Positions 1-10,230 of a DNA stretch of 64,000 bases are shown one piece after another. Below the pieces are notes generated by a model that saw nothing but the letters and a program-made list of their open reading frames with translations, ran no database searches and was not told the DNA's origin. Location: contig JAUPFP010000001.1 of assembly GCA_036925085.1 (NCBI GenBank), forward strand, positions 11,423,854 through 11,487,853, in the 5' to 3' direction. Each line of letters starts with the position of its first letter. Positions within the stretch are counted from its first letter, which is position 1. Source of the stretch: Brachycybe producta (taxonomy: Eukaryota; Arthropoda; Diplopoda; Playtdesmida; Andrognathidae). Position numbers and translations under genes: made by a program.

Positions 1-55
1 ATGACAAGTTGGCAAGATAAACAAGGAACTTATTTTTCCCCTCCAAGTCTTTCAC

Positions 56-1640
56 TTGCAAAAATGCCTGCTCGAGGTAATAACTATAAACCAAATTCCA
101 CAAGTTTCACAATATAATTGTAACAAGATAATTTTAGATTATACAAGGGAACCATTTACAACCGAAAGAATGTCACGTCCTGGAACATCAAGAGGCCCAT
201 TAATGACGTGCCACATGTGTGATGAAGCTCTGTTCAGTCTACCTTCAATTGAATCACACATGAGTGAATCCCACCGCATTAAAATAGGTGAAGGTTCCCC
301 TGGAAATGAGACTGAGGAACCTATGAGAGAACTTCACAGTATTGACTGGGGTGAAGTTAAAGTTACACGTGTATCAAGACCACTGGAAGTAGCAACATCT
401 ATTGAAAGGCAACAGTTTGCAGTGGAATCTGTGCCAACTATATGGCCAACAGTTACAGGACGACGAATTGTATCTTTTTTGGAATTGTTGAAATTTATCC
501 GGACTGTGCAAATTCACACTCAAGTGTGCACCGGATCTATTCTTCAATACGTATTCAGAAAAAAAACAGGGCTGAGATCAAGCATTAAATTCAAATGCAA
601 TATCTGCAGCAAACAAAACAAATTTCTAACGGAGGACAAAGATGAAAAACATGACATTAACCTTGCATCTGTTCTTGGAAGTGCCAGCATAGGAATTGGC
701 CACCGCCAGCTGGAAGAACTCCTAGCAGTTGCTGGTGTTCCATGTATGGCACCAGAAACTTTTCAAAATAAAACTCAAGAGGTACACGACAGGTTACTTG
801 AAGTTCTTACAAACTCCATGAAGATGGCAGCAATTGAAGCAAGAGCATGGGCAAAGGGCAATGTGGATAACGATGGCATCCCATGGGTGATTGTTGTTGT
901 TTATGGATCTTGGGCCAAAAGATCCTACTGGCACACATATAATTCCCTGTCTGGCATGGCAGCCATCATTGATGCTGAAACAGGGAAGCTTATCGATCTT
1001 GCAGTGAGAAACAAGTACTGCTCAACATGCGAGGCTGCAAAAAAGTCAGGACTTGTTGCTGCCACGCACCTCTGTGTGAAAAACTGGGACGGTTCTTCGG
1101 GTGCCATGGAGGCTGACATAATTTTGAAAGCTTTTAACAGCAGCATTGCCAAGTACGAAATAAAATACAAGTTTGTAATCGGAGATGGAGACTCAAGCAC
1201 ATATAAGGCCATCAGTGAATCAGGAATCTACAAAGTAACAAAGATCGAATGCACGAATCACCTGATACGGTCTTATGCCAACAACATTCGGAGCATAAAA
1301 AAGGAGGGGAAGATCCCGATTCAGGAGGCAATTGATGACAGCAGACAGAATCAATCAACTTATTAGTGCTGTCAGAGGAGCTGTTTTTAAAACTTTTTCT
1401 TCTGACATGCCAGTAGAGGGAAAGGTTGTTAAATTAAAGGCAGATCTCCTGCATGGCCCGTCCATGTGTTTGGGGACCATACCAATTGTGGAGACTACTG
1501 CAACCGGAAAAATGACAACGGACTGCAATTATCGATGCTGGGAGACGACTAAGAGACCATGCCGATAGCCTTGTGCTTAGGCTCAATAACAACGTTGCCG
1601 AGCAATTTATGAGTAATCAGCAAGGTTATTGGAGGCAAAT
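56..1640 (+). pseudogene. Mutator-like (MULE) transposase, decayed
   Basis: This is the transposase half of a DNA transposon. The longest open frame is 56-1366; the natural start is probably the ATG at 170, which opens just before a C2H2 zinc finger (CHMC, then H-x4-H). A second CxxC pair (CNIC) and a third (CSTC) follow. The core reads like the DDE fold of arthropod/cnidarian Mutator-like transposases: a GDGDSS motif at about 1183-1200 carries an aspartate, followed by C-T-N-H-L. The frame breaks near 1340. Coding similarity continues in shifted frames to about 1640, through a GPSH-type segment near 1460 and an LNNNVAEQF segment near 1590. These breaks make it a pseudogene. It leads directly into the nuclease segment downstream in the same orientation. 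No terminal repeats were found. The family call rests on motif recognition, not a search. Confidence 0.72.
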
Positions 1641-1642
1641 GG

Positions 1643-2740
1643 GTGAACTTTTGCATGGGTGCTTCATACACTATACGGGTGTATTGTGTAGGTTTGAACC
1701 AGCTTCATGGACCTGGATGGCAGGTTGAGGCATCCAGGAAAATGTACCTGGGACAAACCCCACCATCTGCAATAAAGCGACCAGCAAAAAAAAGATCGAA
1801 TGTTGAAGCACAACAGAAGTACCGGAAACAACTGAAATTTCATGGTGAAAAGGGACAGGCACAAAAAACACATCAATTAAAGAAGGCATCAGAAGAATCC
1901 AAAAAACATTACAGAGAGGGTATGCAGTATGATGACGACATGCCAGAAGATGAGCTGATGAACAGAATGGAAGAAAATGTCGTAAAATTGGCTATCAATG
2001 TGGAGAAACAACAAGCCATGCAACATGAAACAATAGGAGGCAGCAACAACAAAAAGTGGCTGAAAGAGAGACGAGACAGAATTACGGCTAGCAACTTTGG
2101 AGCGATTTGCAAGCAAAAAGAAGGCACATCATGTGGAAATCTTGTGAAGAGGCTGCTTTCACATTCAAAGTTGGAGAACATTGAAGCTGTGAAATGGGGA
2201 ATTGAAATGAGGCAAATGCCATCAGGCAGTTTGAAACAGAATATGACGAGAATGTCCAACCATGCGGTTTGTTCGTTGACATCGATGTACCATACCTTGG
2301 CACAATCGTCTGTGAAGAAAGCAGCAGTAACGCTTAAAATGTTTTCCTGAAGAAGAGGAAAAACTCACAAGAAATCTATCTGCCGGAATCGCACGACTAT
2401 TATTATCAAATACAAGGGCAGCTCCACGTAACAAATCGCAAATACTGCCTTTTGCTTGCTTGGACAACAGTATACTTGTACGTAGAAAAAATAAGACAGA
2501 AATGACAACTTCTGAGAAAACAAAATGAAAAACCAGCTACGAAGGTTTTACTTCGACTGTGTTTTGCCCGAGATTGTTGACCCAAGAATAAAGAGAAACA
2601 GAAAGGTGCGGGAGCCGACATAGAAACTAGAAGCCATGAGGAAGCAGAGAGAAAAAGACAGAAAGTAAACGAGCAGCAGACACCGTGCTTGAACATGCCA
2701 AAAAAACAGCATGGAGAAAAAAGTTTGTAACTGCAAAGAC
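1643..2740 (+). pseudogene. YqaJ/lambda-exonuclease-like nuclease domain, C-terminal to MULE transposase, decayed
   Basis: After a lysine-rich linker (1740-1990) the translation gives W-L-K-E-R-R-D-R-I-T-A-S-N-F-G near 2055-2100, the usual opening of YqaJ-type (PD-(D/E)XK) nucleases fused to Mutator-like transposases. The hallmark Y-Y-Y-Q-I-Q-G-Q-L-H follows near 2398-2430, then L-Y-V-E-K-I and a terminal FYFDCVLPEIVDPR-like block near 2550-2590. The open frame 1643-2350 ends in a frameshift, and later pieces lie in other frames with stops. It probably formed one polypeptide with the upstream transposase. What the nuclease does in transposition is unknown; end processing or recombination is inference. 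The AT-rich sequence after about 2740 shows no terminal inverted repeat. Confidence 0.68.
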
Positions 2741-2989
2741 TAATAAATTTTAAAGATAATCGCAATAATATCTTTGTTTCTAGATTGTAACCATCCTTCA
2801 TCACTGCTCTCGTCTTGTTTATTTTTTTGCGAACAAAACTTAGCAATTTTCTATGTAAGTACAGTACATAGTTTTTGACACCTATAATACATAATACACA
2901 ACTTCATCATTTATTCAAGTTTCTTTGCTGCTTCTCTCACTCTTGTCATCAGTCCTTGGCATCAGTTATTGTTTCAAAAACTTGGTAAG

Positions 2990-4147
2990 TATACTACTTT
3001 AAAATAGCAAACATTCATGTGCTAATAGTTTTTTCTAACTTTAGGATCCCCTGTCTATTTAACTGTGGTAGTCTAGTCGCTCGTGTTCATTGTTCTCCAT
3101 TTTTAGTCGTGTGCTCAACTCTGCGTCATCAACATGATTCAGTGCCTCTCTAAATGGTAAGTCCCAAGAAAAAATACATTTATCATGGCATTTCAGAGGC
3201 TATAACCATTTGTTTTTATTGAAAAGTCCTCCACATTCTGTTCAGTTTCCCCTGTTTTGTGATGTCCGATTGTTCGTGAATCTGTGCATCTTGCTTCGTA
3301 AGTCCAAAAAAATGCAAACACAAAATGTGGAGTTGACTTTTTAATTTTTAGTCGCTAGTGTTCCTTGTTCTTTATTTTATTGTGAGCTCAACTCTTGGTC
3401 GTTTACATAAATCAGTGCCTCCCTAATTGGTAAGTCCCAAGAAAAACATTATAGCTATAGTAAAATGTTTTGTTGTGTTTTGTTTTTTTAAAAGTCCTCC
3501 ATTTCGTTTTGTCTTCCTTGCTTTTGTGATGCCGGTGAATCCATGCAGCTTGCTTCGTAAGTCCAAAAAAAATGCGAAACACAATGTGGAGTTGATTTTT
3601 TTAATTTTTACAGTTGCTCGTGTTCCTCGTTCTCCATTTTTAGTTGTGTGTGCTCAGCTCTTGGTCGTCTGCGTGACTCCGTGCCTCTTTATTTTGTTCT
3701 GTGCTCAACTCTTGGTCGTATACATGAATCAGTGCCTCCCTAATTGGTAAGTTGCAAGAAATACATTATATTTATTTTAAGGTTTCAGGGCTCTAACTCT
3801 GTTTTTATTGAAAAGTTCTCCATTTTGTTCTGTGTCCCCTGTTTTGTGATGTCAATGAATCCTAACATATCGCTTCTTAAGTTCCAAAAAAATTTGAAAC
3901 ACAATGTGGAGTTGACTTTTTAATTTTTAGAATGGCTTGTGTTCCTTGTTTTTTGTTTTGTTGTGTGCGCTCAACTCTTGGTTGTTTACATGAATCAGTG
4001 CCTCCTAATTGGTAAGTCCCAAAAAAAACAAATTTATTTTAAGATTTCAGGGGTTCTAACTGCTTGTTTTTTTTTGAAAAGCACTCCATTTCGTTCTGTC
4101 TCCCCTGTTTTATGATGGCAGTGAATCCATACATCATACTTCGTAAG
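2990..4147 (+). repeat. Tandem array of ~265-320 bp units, each with two exon-like blocks bounded by splice-site motifs
   Basis: A conserved block beginning AGTGCCTC recurs at about 3141, 3414, 3731 and 3997 (spacings 273, 317 and 266 bp). Each unit alternates two short blocks. Block A follows TTGAAAAG, runs through a CCCCTGTTTTGTGATG stretch, and ends at CTTCGTAAGT. Block B follows TTTTTAATTTTTAG and ends at TTGGTAAGT. The boundaries look like acceptor (pyrimidine-rich, AG) and donor (GTAAGT) sites. No long conserved reading frame spans the units, so it may be a duplicated non-coding exon cassette or a chance minisatellite. The last donor-like GTAAGT directly abuts the next LTR at 4148. Confidence 0.6.
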
Positions 4148-4845
4148 TGTGGCAACCTGGTCTGCTCTATTTTTAAAATTTTGATAGAGCAGATGAATTC
4201 CCTAAGGTGGTCTGCCTGACAGCTACAGTAGGCTGCTAGGATGGACGCCATTTTGGTGCCAGCAGGCCTCTCACCATGAAGTCTATGGGTGAGAGATCAG
4301 ATGTGACCTCTGTCCCCTCCAGGTGGAGTGGCCTGGTCAGCCACAGGATCTGGGCAGTTGGTTGTAGGCAGCTCAAGGAACTAGACCTGTGGGTGGAGGT
4401 CAGGGTGACCTCCAATGTCCCGCGTTTGGGTCTTTTTGTTTTTGCCATCGGGCCTTTGTTGTTATAACATGCCTTTGGGCTGGTCAAACGGACCAGCCCT
4501 TCTTGTATATAATCATCAGCTTTCATCGTAAGTGTAATAAAGACACTTTTATTTCATCTTACTTTGTGTCGTGTGTTTCTTTTGGTGGTTTACCGCGGGA
4601 GGGTGGGTTTCCGGTTTGGGGAACTTCACCGTCCATTCCGTCCTTTTTCGGCCGGTAAATCGTGTCGGCTCGCGGTGAAACCGGAGTTTCACCGCGTGTC
4701 ACCGTCGAGGGAGCTCCGCACCGAGACTACCCGAGGTTCACCGTGGGAGAGGCGGCTACGGGTACGGTCCCGTCCCCGTGTCGGAGCTTGGGTTACCGGT
4801 AAGTGAGAGCGTTTTAGCGTGTTGTTTACCGCGGTATTGTACACA
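4148..4845 (+). mobile_element. Solo LTR (Ty3/gypsy, subfamily A), 3' end shortened
   Basis: The segment starts TGTGGCAACCTGGTCTGC and aligns by eye with 54195-54955 over almost its whole length, including the CACCATGAAGTCTATGGGTG block and the GTGTCGGCTCGCGGT block. It keeps the terminal AGGGTGGG...TACCGCGG features shared with the LTRs of the large gypsy element in this window. Compared with the 54195 copy it lacks the last ~25 bp and the terminal TTACA, stopping near a GGTATTGTA. A perfect 10-bp-arm hairpin lies at 4672-4695 (arms GCGGTGAAAC and GTTTCACCGC, loop CGGA). No internal region or target duplication was found. Confidence 0.68.
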
Positions 4846-4849
4846 TCTG

Positions 4850-5700
4850 GTTTTAACATTATGAACTATCAGGGCAATTACTTTGAAGTATTTTTTCATA
4901 TATCAGTATAACTTTTTAATATTTATATTATATTTGTTATTCCAGTAAACTAGTGTTAAAAAAAATATAAGTATTACAAGACAAACAGTAGACACATTAT
5001 TCATTGTCTACTACAATTGTTTTGAGGGAAAAAATGTGAAATTTTTGTTTGCATTAGTTTTCTGAAAAAAAATAGAACGAATAAACGTATAAAACACGAA
5101 TAAAAACGTTTTCTTTTAAACAGAATTAATTTCGTTTTTTAGTTTTAAAACAGAAAAACGTTTGTTGAATGTGTATGTTTTGTTTAGGGGTCCTAACAAC
5201 CCCTAGGGAGACACATAAGATTCCCAGGTAGACGTATTTTGTGGGCCTTTAAGACGGCCGGTTTCGAGGGACTGAAAGAGCGGGTAAACCACTCGGAGCC
5301 AGCACCACCACATTAAAAAGGTGGCACCAAAGGGCCAGCCTCGTCACAACACTTACCAATTTTTTGTCTTCTTTCACTCGATCAGCATAAATTTAAGGTG
5401 CACATTGCACTTTGAAAACTTAATGTTGGACAACTTTAAATATGAAAAATAAACATATTGCTGCACTGTGTATTTTAAAAATTAACGTTTTTTCGAAGCA
5501 TTTTTGTGATGTAGCTTCTTAAGTGATTGAGCTATCCTTCTAGTTTAAAAACTTTCCAGTTTTTACATAATCACAGTACAAGAGGTAAGTTTACACTTTA
5601 AAACCACATTAAAGTTTGATATTTTTCGAAATACATGTAAGCTATTTATAAAACATCTTTCAAGTGTTGAAAACATGTTACTTTTTATGTTTTTAGATGT
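4850..5700. other. AT-rich intergenic DNA with one GC-rich repeated island
   Basis: There is no gene. Most of the stretch is AT-rich with short A/T runs. An island at about 5190-5350 ends in a small hairpin (CAGCACCACC...GGTGGCACC) followed by AGGGCCAGCCTCGTCACA. A similar ending occurs at 9290-9336, which suggests the 3' end of a dispersed repeat that I cannot classify. Confidence 0.5.
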
Positions 5701-5703
5701 GTT

Positions 5704-6183
5704 TGTGACACCCTGTACTTACAGAATGGCGGAACATCCCGTATAAATTCCTTTCTTTCAGCATGGCACCCCTTGGTGCACAGATGTCCAGACTTGGGTG
5801 GCTCGAATTCTTAGTGAATTCGAGGAACCCAGTCAAACCGTGAGAAATTGGGAAAAGTCCCAAAAATACCTTTCCTTATAAGGTAGTATTCTCAGCCCAG
5901 GGCAATGATTGGCCCAGTTGGTCAATCAGTGAGCCCTGAGGTGACAGTCGCCCCTCCCAAGAGACCGAATGAAAGTGCCGTGCTACTTATGTTTGAGGAC
6001 AGTTAGTCAAAGATTCCTAGAAAGGTCAGATCGGAACAGTTCTGACGAAAAAAGATTTTTCTAATGTAAAAAGATGTATATGCAACGATGTAAAGCCAAA
6101 CAGTAAAGAGTTTTTATCTACCTCAAATTGTGTGTTGTGTATTGTGTTTGAGTTTCCGATTCCATATAACGGAACTTCCAACA
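5704..6183 (+). mobile_element. Probable LTR with adjoining primer-binding-site-like sequence (family uncertain)
   Basis: The segment opens with TGTGACACCCTG and closes with CTTCCAACA, giving TG...CA ends at about 480 bp. It is followed by GAGGTGCTCGAACCC, which contains a TCGAACC element like the complement of a tRNA T-arm, as expected of a primer binding site. Internally it has a palindromic CGAATTC...GAATTCG stretch near 5815. No coding region of the element follows; the downstream DNA is unrelated within a few hundred bases. It may be the 5' end of a truncated element, possibly BEL/Pao-like. Identification is by structure only. Confidence 0.45.
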
Positions 6184-6346
6184 GAGGTGCTCGAACCCTA
6201 TCTGAGCTGTTCAGCACATTTCCTTATTCACAATCTCACTTGCATTGAGAATCCAGTGAAATATTGTAAAATGGTCTTTCTTCCCTGTTTCTGAACTCAT
6301 CGGCATTGGGTGCAATTAGTAACACTAGGTACTACGCAAAAATTAA

Positions 6347-6389
6347 CTAAATTAGCAACACTGGGTACTACCCAGTGTTGCTAATTTAG
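6347..6389. repeat. Perfect 43-bp palindrome (21-bp arms, 1-base centre)
   Basis: The left arm begins CTAAATTAGCAACACTGGG and the right arm is its exact reverse complement, with a single C at the centre. An imperfect version of the same arm (TTAGTAACACTAGGTACTA) sits just upstream at about 6316-6334. It could fold as a cruciform or be a minimal inverted-repeat element. No function is assigned. Confidence 0.85.
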
Positions 6390-6506
6390 CGACTTGTTTA
6401 CTAGATTTGGATATTTTTAATCATTTTTCAGTAACAAAAGTAATGAAACTTCTCAATTGTTTAAATATTATAATTTAACTTTTTAAAGTGGCCGACCTTT
6501 TTAAAG

Positions 6507-7260
6507 TGTGACGACCCAGTTTTGCTTCTTTTGAAGCAAAACTAAATACCTGTTGTCGTCTGCTAGGCACCTGTAATTACGCTGCCAGGCAGACGACAAA
6601 ATGGCCAGCAAGGGTCACTGTCCTCCCCAGGTGGAGCAACCTGAGGGTGTATATAATGGCAGCGGCCATTTTATACTGGACAGTGGAAATAAGACCCTGA
6701 TGCTGTGTGCATGTTTACTAGTACTCCATCATTTTCATCAGGTGGCGAAGATGGCCACCATTCATCGTATTCTTTGTGTGATTTTGGGTGTTTATCACCT
6801 TGCCAGGAGACTCATCTACAATTAAGTGAGTGTTTTGCATAATTTATTGTTGAATAAATTACGTTTTTATTTTCACTCACTATCCTGTGTCCGTGTCTTT
6901 ATTACTCTGAAGTTAAGTGGGGAAGTTACCACGAGGAGGGTGAAGGTTCCGGTGTGAGGAAACACCATCAGTCACCACCGTCCTGTCCGTCATGTTTTCA
7001 GGCATGTCGGCGGGTTCTTCGCGCACGGTTCCACAGTAGGATTCATCGGGAATCTACCGTGGATTCTACATCTTGTTTGGTGGCATTTCGTCCGTCGACT
7101 TGCGGCGTGGGAGTCGACCTCCAACCAGCGCTACCCGTGGGCACGGACGGGTGCAAGAGGAGGGCTGGTCAGCTCTCCGACCCGTCCCAAAGATGTCAAG
7201 CGGCGGTAAGTAAATCAGATTTACTGTGGGTCATTGTAGCGACCAAGTCGGGTCGTTACA
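6507..7260 (+). mobile_element. Solo LTR (Ty3/gypsy, subfamily B, related to the 798-bp LTRs)
   Basis: It begins TGTGACGACCCAGTTTTGC and ends GACCAAGTCGGGTCGTTACA, matching in sense orientation the ends of the - strand LTRs at 31310-32107 and 42489-43286 (TGTAACAACCCAG... and ...GTCGGGTCGTTACA). It shares the block that contains GCAGACGACAAAATGGCC, TATATAATGGC and GTGTCCGTGTC. A TATATAA box lies at 6650-6656 and an AATAAA at 6853-6858, so promoter and polyadenylation signals are both present. No internal sequence is attached. The flanking 4-mers (AAAG and CAGT) do not match, so a clean target duplication is absent. Confidence 0.78.
6650..6656 (+). promoter_or_regulatory. TATA box of the solo LTR
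   Basis: TATATAA lies about 200 bp before the AATAAA signal within the solo LTR, in the same relative place as in the 798-bp LTRs of the full element. Activity is not shown by sequence. Confidence 0.5.
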
Positions 7261-7496
7261 CAGTATCTACATAAATAAAATGTTCTCCATTGATTATATC
7301 TGCTGCTTATTTAAAGTTGGTTGACAACACTGACTGAGTCAGCATGACTATCATATGCATTTGTCTATTGTTGACATTCTATAAACATCTATCCTAAGTA
7401 AATCATGGTTATTTTTGAAAGATGTCTAAGTCAATAACATTATTTCATATATATGGTCCAATATGGTTATTAGAAATTTTTTTAAGAAGCAGAGGA

Positions 7497-8184
7497 CCAA
7501 TCAACATTCTAAAGAGGCACCAAAGTGTACAGAAGAAACCAAGGTGACAACAAAAAAAATAAAGAACAAGAAAAGGTGGAAAACACTGGAAAAAAGACAA
7601 AAAACTAATTTCTAATAAGGATATTGGAAAATACATCGAGTCACATACTGACATAAACAATGACTTTAAACTTGAAATCCTATGTGATCAAAGGATTCCT
7701 TCCACAAATTATGATTTTAAAGGTGATCTTGAGGAAGGTTCACAGCAGCGTGTATTTCATCATCAATGGTAATGGCTTGTGTATTCTGCTGAAGTGAAAG
7801 GAGCTTTTTGCAAAGTGTGCATTCTTTTCCGCCCAACTGTACACAAGAGGAATCCAGGGCCGGTATATAACAAAACCATTCAACAGGTACAAGGATTTCC
7901 ACAACAGCTGTAAAGACCACATAAAAGTCAGTGGCATAGGGAATCTACTGTGCGAGCCAAGACTTTTATAGATATGATGGAAAGAAAGTCTACAAGCATC
8001 GCAGAACAAATTAACACTGCTGTGCACAATCAAATAGAAGCTAAGAGAAAGAAGTTGACTCCAATTGTGAATACAACTATATTCTGTGCTACACATGACC
8101 TGCCACTCGGAGGAAAAATTTCAAATAGTGGTGTATTCCCTGATCTTCAATTCTGTGCTGAGGCTGGCAATAAAATGATGCAGC
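7497..8184 (+). pseudogene. hAT transposase remnant, N-terminal half (ZMYM1-like, TTF-type zinc finger)
   Basis: A decayed frame contains W-L-V-Y-S...K-G-A-F-C-K-V-C-I-L-F near 7770-7830, the typical TTF/BED-like zinc-finger segment of ZMYM1-like hAT transposases. Further on (7950-8170) it reads KLTPIVNTTIFCATHDLPL and then G-K-I-S-N-S-G, matching the conserved L-x-P-I-(V/I)-x-T-I-x-x-C...L-x-G segment. Several stops and frameshifts interrupt it. The sequence ends abruptly at 8184, where another hAT-type terminus begins. The catalytic C-terminal half of this copy is missing. Confidence 0.65.
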
Positions 8185-9075
8185 CAGTGGCGTAGCCAAG
8201 GGGGGTACAGGGGTCCTGACCCCCTTCCATCTTGAGACTATATACATGCCAAAAAGAGGTGTGTTTATATTTGATACTTTTTTCTCGGTCTTTTTTTTAC
8301 TCTTTCTCTCAACCTGTGCCTTCAGAACTCATTTTATCATTATGGAATCAGTTGCAGATGTGACTGCAAAACTTGACCTTGAAATAACTATCACATGTCT
8401 ATCATCCCGCCAGTCTCATAGACCAAACTATCCCTCAGCTATGCGTGAAGAGTTCTATCGAGTTGCTGTCTACGTGCCCTATTTAGACTGTCCTTTCATC
8501 ATTGAAACATCGTTTTCCTGACCAAAACGTGGCTTTCAGCTTATTGGAGTTACACCCAATCAACATGAAGAATATTGCTTGATCTAGTTTCACTAAACAT
8601 ATTCAAGAGGTGTAACAGTTCTATGGCATCGAAAATTTAAGTGCAGAAGCAGTGTTGGTACGATTTGTGGTCTACCAAAGATTGTGATAAAACATTTCTT
8701 GATCTTTTAGAAGACTGCAAGGACTTCTTTCCAGCAGTGGCTCAAGCCATTGAAATCTGCCTTGTTCTACCTGCTACTACATGTTTTGTTGAATGATCTT
8801 TCAGCACTTTAAGATGAGGAAAGACTTGGCTGCATTCAACGATATGCAGTGAATGACTTACTGGACTTTGTATGCTTAGTATTCATAGAAAATGTATTGT
8901 TTCAAAGAAGGTTATGTTTATCAAAACTGTAATAAGATTCGGCCAGCAGTCTTCGAGACATTTGCAGTTTGTCTTTCAAGAATAACAGGTAGCAGTTTTA
9001 CAGCCAAAATATTATAATAAATAAGTTATGTTTATTGAAACATGATTTTTTACTTTTGCCCCCCCCCCCTAGAAA
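8185..9075 (+). mobile_element. hAT element remnant: 5' terminus plus C-terminal transposase pieces
   Basis: It starts CAGTGGCGTAGCCAAGGGGG, a common hAT terminal inverted repeat. Coding pieces follow: T-A-K-L-D-L-E-I-T near 8370, R-V-A-V-Y-V-P-Y-L-D near 8460, then D-L-L-E-D-C-K-D-F-F-P near 8705. Near 8775-8870 come pieces of the hAT dimerization region (C-F-V-E, F-S-T-L-R) and L-C-M-L-S-I-H-R-K. Stops and frameshifts are frequent. A C-run at about 9060 (GCCCCCCCCCCCC) may be the decayed right end, but a full complementary terminus is not visible. The N-terminal zinc-finger part is absent, so this copy has an internal deletion. Confidence 0.6.
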
Positions 9076-9229
9076 AATTTCTGCAGACACCCATGTATCT
9101 GAGTCCCTCTGATTGGAGCCTCGAGGCAACTCAACAGGACAGAACCAGCACCATCACAGTCGTCATGCCCTGTATGCAAAATTCCCTAAGTCTTTTTTGG
9201 GCTTTACGAGCTGTTGAACTCACTCGCGG

Positions 9230-9340
9230 AAGGACTGTATCTACAGAAAAGTTGCGACCGGTATAATCGTCGGTGGCTGGTCCGCAGCCCGCACCACCCC
9301 AAATGGGCGGTGCTAGAGGGCCAGCCATGTCACATATTTC
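9230..9340. repeat. Dispersed-repeat end with small GC-rich hairpin
   Basis: The segment carries GCACCACCCC...GGGCGGTGC followed by AGAGGGCCAGCCATGTCACA, paralleling 5290-5346 (CAGCACCACC...GGTGGCACC, then AAGGGCCAGCCTCGTCACA). The shared hairpin-plus-tail layout suggests two diverged copies of one unclassified repeat. Confidence 0.4.
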
Positions 9341-9344
9341 AATG

Positions 9345-10228
9345 TGTTATGCACGAAGCAAGATAATAACTTGTTATCAAATACAGAAAAAAACGTTTTT
9401 ACTGAACGTTGTCTACAATAATTAACTTTAATTGTCCTATTTGAACCAGTTGTTTATTTAGAAAAAAGATGTACTGTATAAAAAAATGTGTTCGTATTTC
9501 AGTCGAGTGAATTTATTGTCCCTTAAAAATCAACTTTGAGATGAGTTATTTCTCTGTTTCTGATTAATTTCAAATTCTCATTGTATTATTGTAGTTTAGT
9601 GAAACCAATTTTGTGTCATCTTTGAATAACATGTATTCTAAATCTGATAAATAAAAATGAAAAAAATGATACAGTAGAGTTTATGAATCTTCTAGTAAAA
9701 ATACAATTGTTTACATTTATACATGTGTTCATAATTACAAACTCATGCCTGTCTCTAAAACGAGGATCTTTAAGGACATTTCCTTAAAGATCCTCCAAGA
9801 TCCTCGTTTTAGTGGTTTTTGAAATCCAATCTCAAGAATAAAATCACTTTTGAGCCATATTATATTACCAAGAGTTGTCAAAAAACAATGCCTAACACAA
9901 ACATGTGAAAAATTCCTGTCTTGGATTTAAAACATTTATATTGTTAAGAATATATATTTTGAAGCAAAGAACTATTGTTTGGTTTCCATACATGTGTTTT
10001 TAATTACAAACATCCGTGATTTAACCCCCTCCCACTCATTGTTATATAAGCTTGATTTTTTGTGATTTTGTCACTTATTTGTCTAATTTTGAGAATCACA
10101 AAAAGTTAACATATTGAAATGGGAAAAACAAAAGTTTTAAAAATTTAAATTTTCAAAGTATTTGTGCCACTAGTGGCTTGTATCTTTTTTCTTAATTTTG
10201 TTTAATTTTTGATAAAATAACAACTTGT
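9345..10228. other. AT-rich intergenic DNA
   Basis: No coding signal was recognised. The only structured feature is the overlapping hairpin pair at 9757-9810, listed separately. Confidence 0.6.
9757..9810. repeat. Two mutually exclusive hairpins sharing a left arm
   Basis: Hairpin 1 pairs GAGGATCTTTAAGGA (9762-9776) with its exact complement at 9781-9795 across a 4-base loop. Hairpin 2 pairs AAAACGAGGATCTT (9757-9770) with its exact complement at 9797-9810. Both use the same GAGGATCTT, so only one can form at a time. This may be a decayed foldback element or a structural switch; nothing nearby shows which. Confidence 0.8.
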
Positions 10229-10230
10229 AG

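Noticed and set aside
2406-2846. 146-residue - strand frame with many Phe, Ser and Leu
   Set aside because: It is antisense to the YqaJ-type remnant, and its composition follows from the purine-rich coding strand.
4564-4806. Arginine-rich 80-residue ORF
   Set aside because: It lies in the GC-rich part of a solo LTR; the same stretch in the sister LTR does not keep the frame.
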